Position numbers and translations under genes: made by a program
Assembly: GCA_035949055.1 (NCBI GenBank)
Contig: DASZIO010000022.1
Span: forward strand, 1 to 64,000
Direction: 5' to 3'
Source: Bog-756 sp035949055
Lineage (GTDB): Bacteria; Actinomycetota; Acidimicrobiia; Acidimicrobiales; RAAP-2
DNA length: 64,000 nt
In this document: in pieces, positions 24,725-32,527 of the stretch
Position numbering within the stretch: the first letter of the stretch is position 1
Layout: each line of letters starts with the position of its first letter
The notes under the pieces: model-generated
What the model was told of the DNA's origin: nothing
The model's database searches: none
The model's input: only the letters and a program-made list of their open reading frames with translations

Positions 24725-25645
24725 ATGAGCGAGTTCCTGACGGACAAGGTGGTGGCGATCACCGGTGCCGGGGGCGGTATCGGGCGAGCGGTCGCCCTGG
24801 CCGCCGCGGCGGAGGGGGCGAGGGTCGTAGTGGCCGACATCGGGGTCTCGATGGCCGGTGAGGACCCGAAGAGCGAGGTGGCCGAGTCACTGTCCGACGA
24901 GATCGTGGCCTCGGGCGGCCAGGCAGTGGCCGCGGCGGAGAGCGTGACGACACTCGAGGGCGGCGAGAGGATCGTTGGCGCCGGAGTCGAGCGGTGGGGC
25001 CGGATCGACGGGGTCGTGGCGGTGGCCGGCATCCTCCGCGAGCGGATGCTGTTCAACATGTCCGAAGGCGAGTGGGACGCCGTCATCGAGACCCATCTCA
25101 AGGGCCACTTCACCGTGTTCCGGGCGGCGTCGGCCGTGATGCGCAAGCAGGAGGGTGGAGGGGCGCTGGTGGCCTTCACCTCGGGAGCGTTCGCCGGCAG
25201 CGTGGCCCAGGCCAACTACGCCGCAGCCAAGGGAGGGATCGTTTCGCTGGTCCGCTCGGCCGCCGCCGGGCTCCAGCGCTACGGGATCACGGCCAATGCC
25301 ATCGCGCCGGTGGCCCGGACGCGTATGTCGGCCAATGTGCCGATGGACCTGGCGGAGATGGGTGACCCCGAGGACGTCGCCCCGCTGGTCGTCTACCTGC
25401 TGTCCGACCGGGCCAGGCACGTGACCGGTCAGGTCTACACCTCGGTGGGTCCGAAGATCGCGGTGTGGAACCAACCGCGCGAGGTGCGAGCCGTGTACGC
25501 GTCCGGGAGATGGACAGCCGAGGAGATCGCCGACCGCCTGGACTCGACCGTCGGTCAGGAGCGGATGCCGTTGCTCGACCAGCTCGAGGAGTACCGAAAG
25601 GCGGCCGAGGCCAAGGCGTCGGCTGACACCGGATCCGCCTCGTAG
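24725..25645 (+). CDS. SDR, 3-hydroxyacyl-CoA / 17-beta-HSD type (ChsB1-like)
   Basis: This 306-residue SDR has T-G-A-G-G-G-I-G, a GFTSGA-type serine block (F-T-S-G-A-F), Y-A-A-A-K as catalytic YxxxK and N-A-I-A-P-V. The C-terminal extension (S-V-G-P-K-I-A-V-W-N-Q-P-R-E-V-R, then E-R-M-P-L-L-D-Q-L-E-E-Y) is typical of multifunctional-enzyme-2-like HSDs used in steroid side-chain oxidation. That would supply the dehydrogenation step between the EchA19-like hydratase and the FadA5-like thiolase. ATG 24725 has an AGAAAGAGG element 12 nt upstream. The operator at 24659 supports co-regulation. The ChsB1 assignment is inferred from context and the extension. Confidence 0.82.
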   Translation: MSEFLTDKVVAITGAGGGIGRAVALAAAAEGARVVVADIGVSMAGEDPKSEVAESLSDEIVASGGQAVAAAESVTTLEGGERIVGAGVERWGRIDGVVAVAGILRERMLFNMSEGEWDAVIETHLKGHFTVFRAASAVMRKQEGGGALVAFTSGAFAGSVAQANYAAAKGGIVSLVRSAAAGLQRYGITANAIAPVARTRMSANVPMDLAEMGDPEDVAPLVVYLLSDRARHVTGQVYTSVGPKIAVWNQPREVRAVYASGRWTAEEIADRLDSTVGQERMPLLDQLEEYRKAAEAKASADTGSAS

Positions 25646-25952
25646 CTCGCTCGCCACCTCATCCTGAACGAGGCAGGCGCCTCCCGGCAATACTTGGGAA
25701 GAGGCGGGCCCGGAGCAAAGGTGGCGGAACCCCGCTCGACGGGCCCGCCGGCGGGGCATGGTACCGACGGCCGGTTGGCCCGGCCAATCACCCTGGTCAC
25801 ACTGTCGGCGGGTCCGCGATGACCGGCTGCTGCTCGCGTATTCCGACGTCACGGGCCATGCACCGGTCGCCGCGCGCCGCTCCGTACCATGAGGCGCGGG
25901 TGGAGGTCGTCGGCACAGAGCACCGCCTCCAACGATCGCCCGGAGGTCACCG
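25646..25952 (+). other. Intergenic stretch before the Mau-like cluster
   Basis: No convincing gene is seen in this 307-nt gap. CGCCTC (around 25680) and GAGGCG (around 25701) could form a weak stem without a T tract, perhaps the end of the SDR transcript. The last 20 nt carry GGAGG, the Shine-Dalgarno sequence of the MauD-like gene. No -35/-10 pair was convincing. Confidence 0.4.
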
Positions 25953-26789
25953 ATGGTTGCATTGGCAGTGGTAGTCAGCGTCGTCGTCCTGCTCATGGCG
26001 GTGCTCGTGGCCGGGCTCCTGCGAAGCCACGCCGACATCCTGCGGGCGCTGCACGAGCTCGGAGTGGGTGTCGGGGAGCCGGGGGGCGACCGGTCACGGG
26101 ATCAGGGCCCGACCGGGGTGCCGGTCACCATGGGTCCCCCCCTTCCGGGTGAGCGGAGCTCGACCTCGGCGCGGTCCGTGGCCGGGGTCACTCCTGACGG
26201 GGACGCGCTGGCTGTGTCACCCGGCGGCGCGGGCCACGCCACCCTATTGGCCTTCCTGTCGTCGGGCTGCGCCACCTGCGCCGGGTTCTGGAGGTCATTC
26301 GAGCAGCCCGACCGGCTCGGTCTGCCGCCCGGCACCCGCTTGATCGTGATCACCAAGGGTCCAGAGCTGGAGGTGCCGGCCGAAGTGACGGGGAAGGCCC
26401 ACCGGGGCCTCACCGTCATCATGTCCACCGAGGCCTGGGTCGACTACGAAGTGCCCGGGGCCCCGTTCTTCGTGCTCGTCGACGGCCGCTCGGGCCGGCG
26501 CATCGGGGAAGGCGTGGCCAACCACTTCCCTCAGGTGGTGGAGATGGTCCACCGCGCCGCGGCCGACGCCGACGGGTTCACCGCCACCACGACCAGTCGG
26601 CCGTTCGCCGATGGCCTTGACGGTCCTGAACGCGAGGCGGCCAACGACCGCGAGCTGCTGGCGGCCGGCATCCATCCGGGAGACCCGAGCCTGTACCCGC
26701 GCTCCCTTGACGACATCCACGGCGCGGTCACGGTGGATCGATCCGGTGGCCACCCGGGTGCGTCCCGCCCGGCCCGTCGCGCGGGCTGA
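25953..26789 (+). CDS. MauD-like membrane-anchored thioredoxin-fold protein
   Basis: This 278-residue protein has one N-terminal membrane anchor (V-V-V-S-V-V-V-L-L-M-A-V-L-V-A-G-L-L). A linker and a thioredoxin-like domain follow, with L-L-A-F-L-S-S-G and C106-A-T-C109, then V-P-G-A-P-F-F-V-L-V-D containing the expected cis-proline. MauD proteins are disulfide-handling factors needed to make the methylamine dehydrogenase light chain. Here the partner would be the 28-cysteine exported protein three genes downstream. ATG 25953 has GGAGG 6 nt upstream. The C-terminal about 60 residues are acidic then basic and unassigned. Confidence 0.75.
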   Translation: MVALAVVVSVVVLLMAVLVAGLLRSHADILRALHELGVGVGEPGGDRSRDQGPTGVPVTMGPPLPGERSSTSARSVAGVTPDGDALAVSPGGAGHATLLAFLSSGCATCAGFWRSFEQPDRLGLPPGTRLIVITKGPELEVPAEVTGKAHRGLTVIMSTEAWVDYEVPGAPFFVLVDGRSGRRIGEGVANHFPQVVEMVHRAAADADGFTATTTSRPFADGLDGPEREAANDRELLAAGIHPGDPSLYPRSLDDIHGAVTVDRSGGHPGASRPARRAG

Positions 26790-26792
26790 CCG

Positions 26793-27308
26793 GTGGCGAC
26801 GCTGCGGGCTCACGGGATCGAGGCGCAGCTTCCGGCCGGCTTCGAGGGGCGCATCTTCACCCGGGCCTCGAGCGACGGCGCCGTGCCCTACCCGGTGGCC
26901 CAGTTCGCCTCCTTCCCCCTGCCGGTGCAGGTCGGGGACTTCGGCGGTGGAGCGGTCAACCTGCTCGGGAACTCCGACATCTTCACCGTGCTGTTCGAGT
27001 ACGGCCCCGAGAGCGTGGGCCGGCATCTCTTCGCCCGCCAGGGGATGCCCCGAGCGCTCGGCTCCTCCGACTTCCGACCGTATGCCCTGCGGCGCGGGCT
27101 TCCCGGACAGTCCGGGACTCAGTGGTTCTTCACCGAGGGGGGCCGGCCGTTCACGCTGTACGTGGTACTCGGCAGCCATCTCGGACGGGACGCGCTCGTC
27201 CCGAAGGTGAACCAGCTCCTCGCCCGGGTGGCTGTGGTGCCTGCCGGTCAGTCGGAGGCGCCGCCCGGCCCGCCATCGGATGCCACTGGTGGTCTCCCGT
27301 GGAACTGA
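26793..27308 (+). CDS. Unknown protein of the Mau-like cluster
   Basis: This 171-residue protein starts at GTG 26793, 3 nt after the MauD-like stop, and overlaps the MauE gene by 10 nt, so it belongs to the operon. No signal peptide or membrane helix is evident, and no family was recognised. It contains Y-P-V-A-Q-F-A-S-F-P-L-P-V-Q and G-T-Q-W-F-F-T-E-G-G-R-P-F-T-L-Y-V-V-L-G-S, suggesting a beta-rich domain, then a Pro-rich tail. No cysteines were seen, in contrast to its neighbours. It may be an accessory factor for the Tat-exported protein; that is guilt by association. Confidence 0.7.
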   Translation: MATLRAHGIEAQLPAGFEGRIFTRASSDGAVPYPVAQFASFPLPVQVGDFGGGAVNLLGNSDIFTVLFEYGPESVGRHLFARQGMPRALGSSDFRPYALRRGLPGQSGTQWFFTEGGRPFTLYVVLGSHLGRDALVPKVNQLLARVAVVPAGQSEAPPGPPSDATGGLPWN

Positions 27309-27859
27309 TCGGCCTCTACCTGGTCGCCTGCTACCTGTTGGTGGAAGCCGGCCTGGGGAAGGCGATCCGCCCCGACGCCACCGCGCGCGCCCTCGCCTCG
27401 CTGCCGGTCAACCGGTGGCCGGTGCGGTGGGTACAAAGGCTCGTCCGGGTCGGGTCCCTGGCCGAGCTGTGCCTCGGGCTGGTGGCGCTGGCCTTCCCCG
27501 GCTCGCCGGCGGCATGGCTGGTGGCCGCCTCCTATGCCGCCTTCGCCGCGGTGCTCGCTCTCGTCCGGTGGAGCGGCGGGTCACTGGCCAGTTGTGGCTG
27601 CTTCGGCACCCCGGACACCCCAGCGACTGCGCTCCACCTCGTGGTCGACGTCGCACTCTGCGCCGCGGCCGCCGGGGTCGCCGCAGACCACCCGGCTGGC
27701 TCGATGTTTCGGGTCCTGGCCCACCAGCCCGCCGCCGGGGTCCCCCTCGTCGCCGTGTCTGCCCTGGCCGCCTGGCTGGCCTACCTGGCCGTCTCCGTCC
27801 TGGCTGACCTGCAGGCGGCCCGCGCCCTCGCCTCGGTCAGGTTCGGACGGAGCCGATGA
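27299..27859 (+). CDS. mauE: MauE/DoxX-family membrane protein
   Basis: This 186-residue protein has four or five transmembrane helices and the MauE hallmark C99-G-C101-F-G after a helix end (S-L-A-S-C-G-C-F-G). MauE is needed with MauD for disulfide formation or stability of the methylamine dehydrogenase light chain in methylotrophs. GTG 27299 overlaps the previous gene by 10 nt. A longer frame from 27122 is only an overlap extension. Finding MauE beside a MauD-like and a MauA-like protein supports one maturation system. No MauG gene is present in the window. Confidence 0.8.
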   Translation: MELIGLYLVACYLLVEAGLGKAIRPDATARALASLPVNRWPVRWVQRLVRVGSLAELCLGLVALAFPGSPAAWLVAASYAAFAAVLALVRWSGGSLASCGCFGTPDTPATALHLVVDVALCAAAAGVAADHPAGSMFRVLAHQPAAGVPLVAVSALAAWLAYLAVSVLADLQAARALASVRFGRSR

Positions 27860-27884
27860 CGGTTTTGGCCGGGCTCCACGACCG

Positions 27885-29156
27885 ATGACGCTGGTCGAAC
27901 GGGCGTCCGGCTTCCTCGAGTCCCGCCTGTCGCGACGGAGCTTCATCAACCGCTCCGCCTATGCCGGCAGCGCGGTGGCCATCGGGGCCGGGCTCGACCT
28001 CGTCCTCAAGCCGGGGACGGCCTACGGGTTGGTCTGCAGCTGCGGCAACGGCAGCTGTGGTTGTGGCACCACCTGCTGCTCCGGGTTCTCGGAGTTCTGC
28101 TGCTCGGTGAACGGCGGGTACAACTACTGTCCGGCCGGCACGGTGATGGGTGGTTGGTGGAAGGCCGACAACTCGTCCTTCTGCGGCGGTCCTCGCTACT
28201 ACATGGACTGCAACGCGACGTGTCAGTGCGAGACGGGCTGCGCCAACGGATTCGGGTTCTGCGAGCCCGGCTGTGACGCGACTAACTGTGGCTGCGGTCC
28301 GAACGGGTGCAATTCCTACCTCACCGGCTGCCTGCAGTTCCGCTACGGCCAGTGCAACCAAGACGTGGCCTGCATCGGGCGCATCGTCTGCCGGGTGGTG
28401 GCGTGCGTCCCTCCCTGGGAGGTCGACCCGTCCTGCACCACCGCCAACGCCCAGGACGACAGCACCGCCGAGCAGAACGAGCCCTGTTGGACGCCGGCCA
28501 CCCCCTCGCCACCCCCGCCTCCGTGCAGTTCGCCCCTGACCAACTGCCAGGCGACCGGCATGGCTGCCAGCACCGACGGGGCGGGATACGGGATCGTGAC
28601 TTCGTTCGGCCGGTTGCTCGCCTTCGGGGACTTCACCGGCCAAGGGGACGTGTCCTCCCTCGTCTTGAACAAGCCGATCGTCGGTATGGCCGAACGCGGC
28701 CAGGGCGGTTACTACTTCGCCGCCTCCGACGGCGGCGTCTTCTGCTTCGGCGACGCCCCCTTCTTCGGGTCCACCGGCAACCTCCGGCTCAACCAGCCGG
28801 TGGTCGGGATGGCCGCCACCTCCACCGGGCGCGGTTACTGGCTGGTGGCCGCAGACGGCGGCATCTTCTGCTTCGGCGACGCCCCCTTCTTCGGGTCCAC
28901 CGGCAACCTCCACCTCAACCAGCCGGTGGTCGGGATGGCCGCCACCTCCACCGGGCGCGGTTACTGGCTGGTGGCCGCAGACGGCGGCATCTTCTGCTTC
29001 GGTGACGCCGCCTACCTCGGCTCCACCGGCAACCTCCGGCTCAACCAACCGGTGGTCGGGATGGCCTCTCTTCCCTCCACCCAGGGTTACTGGCTGGTGG
29101 CCGCGGACGGCGGCATCTTCGCGTTCGACGCCGGGTTCTTCGGTTCACCGGCCTGA
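27885..29156 (+). CDS. Tat-exported 28-Cys MauA-like protein fused to G-Y-W-L-V repeats
   Basis: This 423-residue protein has a twin-arginine signal (S-R-R-S-F-I, then S-A-V-A-I-G-A-G-L-D-L-V-L). A region of about 180 residues with 28 cysteines follows. C-P-A-G-T-V-M-G-G-W91-W92-K-A-D and R-Y-Y-M-D-C resemble the methylamine dehydrogenase light chain around its first TTQ tryptophan. Further on come I-V-C169-R-V-V-A-C, P-P-W178 and P-C-W202. Where MauA has its second TTQ tryptophan (I-I-W-C) this protein seems to have I-V-C, so a TTQ cannot be assumed. After a Pro linker, one degenerate and three full 42-residue repeats plus a partial one follow, with Cys in F-C-F-G. ATG 27885 was chosen to include the Tat motif. 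Periplasmic or surface location and redox function are inferred. Confidence 0.75.
   Translation: MTLVERASGFLESRLSRRSFINRSAYAGSAVAIGAGLDLVLKPGTAYGLVCSCGNGSCGCGTTCCSGFSEFCCSVNGGYNYCPAGTVMGGWWKADNSSFCGGPRYYMDCNATCQCETGCANGFGFCEPGCDATNCGCGPNGCNSYLTGCLQFRYGQCNQDVACIGRIVCRVVACVPPWEVDPSCTTANAQDDSTAEQNEPCWTPATPSPPPPPCSSPLTNCQATGMAASTDGAGYGIVTSFGRLLAFGDFTGQGDVSSLVLNKPIVGMAERGQGGYYFAASDGGVFCFGDAPFFGSTGNLRLNQPVVGMAATSTGRGYWLVAADGGIFCFGDAPFFGSTGNLHLNQPVVGMAATSTGRGYWLVAADGGIFCFGDAAYLGSTGNLRLNQPVVGMASLPSTQGYWLVAADGGIFAFDAGFFGSPA
28707..29153 (+). repeat. Tandem 126-nt repeats, two nearly identical copies
   Basis: Units start at 28707, 28833 and 28959, with a partial one at 29085, each step 126 nt. The stretch 28741-28832 is repeated at 28867-28958 with only a few mismatches (CGG versus CAC in the N-L-x-L-N part), so one copy is a recent duplication or has been kept alike by gene conversion. 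The encoded unit is G-Y-W-L-V-A-A-D-G-G-I-F-C-F-G. The F-C-F-G cysteine is absent from the sister array at 20684-21181. A more diverged unit precedes at about 28569-28706. Confidence 0.9.
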
Positions 29157-29169
29157 CGATGGGAGGCCC

Positions 29170-30213
29170 GTGACGCTCTGGATCGCAGCTGTGGCCGGAT
29201 TGGTGGCGGTGGGCGCGGCCGCCCGCTCGACCTGGTCGCCTTGCGGACTCTCCATGCTCTCGACCATCACGCCGGTGGGCGAGTCGGGCAAGGGCCACCG
29301 CTACCGGGCCACCGCCGCCTGGTTCGTCCTCGGCGCCGCGGCCGGCGGGATCACCCTCGGTTCGGTGATGGCTCTGATGGCCGGGGCCGTGCGCGCCGCG
29401 TCGTTCCCTTCAGCCGTCCTCGGGCTGCTGGCCCTGGCCGCCGCGCTGGCGGCGGCGGCGAGCGACTCGGGCGTGGCCCGGGTGAGGGTGCCGATCCACC
29501 GTCGCCAGGTCAACGAACGGTGGCTCGATCGCTACCGCCCCTGGGTCTACGGCGCCGGGTTCGGCTGGCAGATCGGGGTGGGCGTGGCCACCTACATCAC
29601 CACCGCGGCCGTCTACTTGATGGTGGTGCTGGCCGTCCTCACCGGACGACCCCTGGTGGCGCTGGCGGTGGGCACCGCCTTCGGCGTGCTCCGCGGCCTG
29701 GCCGTACTGCTCACCCAGCGACTCAACTCGCCTTCGGCGTTACGCGCCTTCCATCGCCGGTTCGCCGACCGGGGGCGGGCGGTGGGCCGGATGGTGACCG
29801 CTCTCGAGGCGACCGCCGCCGTCCTGCTGCTCGGCCATCTCCACTCCTTGGCCGCGGTGGTGCTGGTCCTCGCGGGCGGCGCGGTCGTGGCCCTACTGCG
29901 GCTGGCCGGGGCGGCCGGCCGGGCAGGCCGGGGGCGCGGTTCAGTCCGGTTCGGCGAGGACGGTTCCGCCGCGGGACGAGTGGAGGGGGGAGCCGCCCGG
30001 GGCCGAGGCGTCGGAGAGTACAGAGGGAACCGGGGCGGGCTCGGGGCCCTGACCCGGGCCGGGCTCCGGCCCGGCCGCACTCGGCTCACCGTGCCGCCAC
30101 CGCTGGAGGGGGCCGATTCGGCTGATCAACAGGATGACGCCCGCCACGGCCAAGGCGATGCCCGCCCCCTGGACGAGCACGGAACCGAGGTGCCCGTCCT
30201 CGCCCAGCCATAG
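29170..30213 (+). CDS. Polytopic membrane protein closing the Mau-like cluster
   Basis: This 347-residue protein has about five hydrophobic helices in residues 1-250, and a single striking motif T-W-S-P-C25-G-L-S-M-L just after the first, reminiscent of the membrane Cys of CcdA/DsbD electron-transfer proteins. The last about 95 residues are Gly/Arg-rich and disordered and are read antisense to the lgt tail. GTG 29170 follows GGGAGG at a 3-nt spacing and lies 13 nt after the MauA-like stop. It may feed electrons or disulfides to the MauD/MauE-like proteins. That is inference from one cysteine motif and position. Confidence 0.68.
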   Translation: MTLWIAAVAGLVAVGAAARSTWSPCGLSMLSTITPVGESGKGHRYRATAAWFVLGAAAGGITLGSVMALMAGAVRAASFPSAVLGLLALAAALAAAASDSGVARVRVPIHRRQVNERWLDRYRPWVYGAGFGWQIGVGVATYITTAAVYLMVVLAVLTGRPLVALAVGTAFGVLRGLAVLLTQRLNSPSALRAFHRRFADRGRAVGRMVTALEATAAVLLLGHLHSLAAVVLVLAGGAVVALLRLAGAAGRAGRGRGSVRFGEDGSAAGRVEGGAARGRGVGEYRGNRGGLGALTRAGLRPGRTRLTVPPPLEGADSADQQDDARHGQGDARPLDEHGTEVPVLAQP

Positions 30214-30915
30214 GTGCTCGTCGAGGAAGCGCTCGATGCCCCAGAGCACCATGGCCACCCCGATCACGATGCCGGCGGGCGGCAACGACCGGGCTACCGG
30301 TTCACCGCCGTCCGGTCCCACCGGTAGGGGGGTCGGGGCCACCGAGCGGAGCCACCGCTCGACCAGCAGCAAGATGGCGAAGATGGTGAAGTCCTCGATC
30401 GACTGGAAGATGGGTACGGGAAGGCGCTTGCCCACCTGGCCGGCGTAGTACATACCGAACCACTGATGGGTCGGATGCCCGCCTCCCGCCACCATCAACT
30501 GGGGTCCGAGCAGCCGTCCGATGCCCCAGCAGGCCATGAGCACCGGCGCCATGAGGTCGGCGAAGCGCAGGGTGGGCAGCTGGGGGCAGCGCCGGCGCGA
30601 GCTCACGATGGCCACCGGCACGGCGAACAGGAGGCCGCCGAACGAGGACAGCCCGCCTTGCCAGATGGCGATCACCTGCCCCGGGTGGTCCCGGTAGAAC
30701 GAGAGGTTGGAGAGGACGTGGAGCGCCCGGGCCCCGACGATGGCCGACACGATGACCCACACGAACATGCCGGTCACCCACTGCCACGGGTAGCCCGCCC
30801 GGCGCAGCCGTCGTTCGGCGTAACGGAGGCCGAACCAGAAGGTGAGGGCCAACCCGACCCCGTAGGTGTGCACTTCGACGAACCAGACGTGGAACGCGAC
30901 GGGGATGGGTCTCAT
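29941..30915 (-). CDS. lgt: Prolipoprotein diacylglyceryl transferase family protein
   Basis: This 324-residue membrane protein shows the Lgt layout: F-G-L-R-Y-A-E-R-R after the second helix, G-A-R-A-L-H-V-L-S-N, the signature G-G-L-S-S-F-G-G and a C-W-G-I-G-R-L-L-G segment in place of the usual G-R-I-G-N. Lgt moves diacylglycerol from phosphatidylglycerol to the lipobox cysteine of lipoproteins. The exact G-R-x-G-N catalytic segment is altered, so activity as a true Lgt is not certain. The last about 55 residues are Pro/Glu-rich and overlap the convergent gene by 273 nt. Start ATG 30915. Confidence 0.8.
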   Translation of the reverse strand: MRPIPVAFHVWFVEVHTYGVGLALTFWFGLRYAERRLRRAGYPWQWVTGMFVWVIVSAIVGARALHVLSNLSFYRDHPGQVIAIWQGGLSSFGGLLFAVPVAIVSSRRRCPQLPTLRFADLMAPVLMACWGIGRLLGPQLMVAGGGHPTHQWFGMYYAGQVGKRLPVPIFQSIEDFTIFAILLLVERWLRSVAPTPLPVGPDGGEPVARSLPPAGIVIGVAMVLWGIERFLDEHLWLGEDGHLGSVLVQGAGIALAVAGVILLISRIGPLQRWRHGEPSAAGPEPGPGQGPEPAPVPSVLSDASAPGGSPLHSSRGGTVLAEPD

Positions 30916-31126
30916 CGGTGATCCGGTCTCTCGGTCGGGGCTCGGCTGTTGGGCAGGCGCCTGATCCGAGACACGATCGGCGCTCTCCCAGTATGCACCA
31001 GGCCCTGGCGGCGGTGGCTGCGGACCGGCTGAGCCAGGGGCGGGGCAGGATCCTCGAGCCGCCTACGGACCTGGGCGGAGCCGGTCGGCCACCTCGACCG
31101 GCAGGGGGGCGACCGGGTCGGCGCGG

Positions 31127-32335
31127 TCAGCCCACCCGGCCGACACCGGCGAAACCGCCGTCGGTGCGCACGCCGGTGATCCACACCGATGCCCCGGTGT
31201 AGGGCGCTTCGATCATGGAGCCCCCGCCGACGTACATGGCTACGTGGTCCGAGCCCCCGGGACCGTAGAACAGCAGGTCACCGGGTTGGATGTCGGCCAG
31301 CGGGATATGGGTGGTGGCGCCGTACTGGGCCCCTGAAGTGCGGGGGAGGCCGATGCCGACCTGGGCGTAGGCCCACATGACCAGGCCCGAGCAGTCGAAC
31401 CCGGCCGGGGTGTCGCCACCCCATACATAGGGCACCCCCACCTGGCTCTCGGCTGCCTGCACGGCACCGGCTGCGCCGGCGGCGAGCGGTGGAGCCGGTC
31501 CGTCTGGGGCGGCCGGCGCGGCCGGGCCGTCGCCGGAGCCGATACCGCCCGACCGGGTGGCGGTCGGCGCGGCGGCCTGGGCCCGCTGGGCCGAGGCCAG
31601 CTTGGCGTTGAACGAAGCGGTGGCGGCTGCCTTGGCCGCGGCGGCCGCCGCGGCCTGCTGTTGGGCCACCAGGTTCTGGATGTTGGCGTTGACGCTGTTC
31701 AGGGTGGCCTGATCCTGAGTGGCCAGCGCGGTGGCCTGGCTCTCCGAGGCCTGCAGATTGTTGCGGGTGGCCGTCGCCTGGGTCTGTTGCTGCTGCAGCG
31801 CGGCCTGTGCCGTCTGCAACTGGCTCTGCGCCGTGTGGAGGTTGTCGACCGTGGTGGTCACGTTGCCGGTGGCGATGTCGGAGTACTCCGACCGGATGTC
31901 CGAGGTGTTCGGGCTCGACGAGAACATCTGGGTCACCTGGTTGGTGGTCCCGCTGCTGGTGTAGTCGCTGATGGCCTGAGCCCGGAGCTGGCTCTGGTCC
32001 TTTGTCACCTCGGCCTGGTCCTTGGCCACCTGGGCCTGGTTGGCCGCGATCTGGCTGTTCAATTGCGAGAGCTGGTAGTCGGCCGACTGGACCTGGCCCG
32101 AAAGACTGGCGATCTGCCCCTCGGTGGCCTGGATCTTGGCCGTGATGGCCGCGGCCTGTGCTTTGGCGTCGGAGATTTGGTCGGCAGAGGCAGCGCGCGA
32201 ACCGGAAATCGCCGTGATGGTGACCCCGATTGTGACCGCCAGCCCGAGCACGGCAAACACCCGTTTGCGGGGGTTTTTACGGGGAGCGGGGGTCACAGCT
32301 GGCTCTGACGTCGAGGACGGCTCGGCGTGAGTCAT
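31127..32335 (-). CDS. Secreted NlpC/P60 peptidoglycan hydrolase with coiled coil
   Basis: This 402-residue protein has a signal/anchor segment (V-F-A-V-L-G-L-A-V-T-I-G-V-T-I-T-A-I). A long Gln/Ala-rich coiled coil covers about residues 48-255, then an Ala/Pro linker and a C-terminal NlpC/P60 domain. The catalytic cysteine is C315 in G-F-D-C-S-G-L, with H in S-D-H-V-A-M-Y-V-G. This is the actinobacterial RipA/RipC-like layout in which the coiled coil controls a D,L-endopeptidase during division. ATG 32335 precedes a basic N terminus typical of such signals. Upstream 192 nt hold no recognised riboswitch. Confidence 0.9.
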   Translation of the reverse strand: MTHAEPSSTSEPAVTPAPRKNPRKRVFAVLGLAVTIGVTITAISGSRAASADQISDAKAQAAAITAKIQATEGQIASLSGQVQSADYQLSQLNSQIAANQAQVAKDQAEVTKDQSQLRAQAISDYTSSGTTNQVTQMFSSSPNTSDIRSEYSDIATGNVTTTVDNLHTAQSQLQTAQAALQQQQTQATATRNNLQASESQATALATQDQATLNSVNANIQNLVAQQQAAAAAAAKAAATASFNAKLASAQRAQAAAPTATRSGGIGSGDGPAAPAAPDGPAPPLAAGAAGAVQAAESQVGVPYVWGGDTPAGFDCSGLVMWAYAQVGIGLPRTSGAQYGATTHIPLADIQPGDLLFYGPGGSDHVAMYVGGGSMIEAPYTGASVWITGVRTDGGFAGVGRVG

Positions 32336-32527
32336 ACGGGAGACCTGTCTACTCCCTCTGGTCCCGCTCCACAAGTACCCCGTCCGTGACTGTGGCCCTG
32401 AACAGGTAATTCGATGACAAAAAGCTCTCCGCGCCGACTCCCCGTTCACCTCGGCCGACGCGTCCCGGGGTGGCAAGAGCGGTGACGGAAACGGGCATGG
32501 TCAGGGAGCACGGTAGGGTCCACTTGC

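Noticed and set aside
28707..29153. Direct repeats that might be a CRISPR array
   Set aside because: The 126-nt units are in frame, encode a known protein repeat and have no spacer structure.
32336..32527. Possible c-di-AMP (ydaO) riboswitch before the NlpC/P60 gene, as is common in actinobacteria
   Set aside because: The region has a G-rich stretch with a GGTGAA element, but the hallmark GAACCCG-CAGCTAAC segment was not found on the minus strand.
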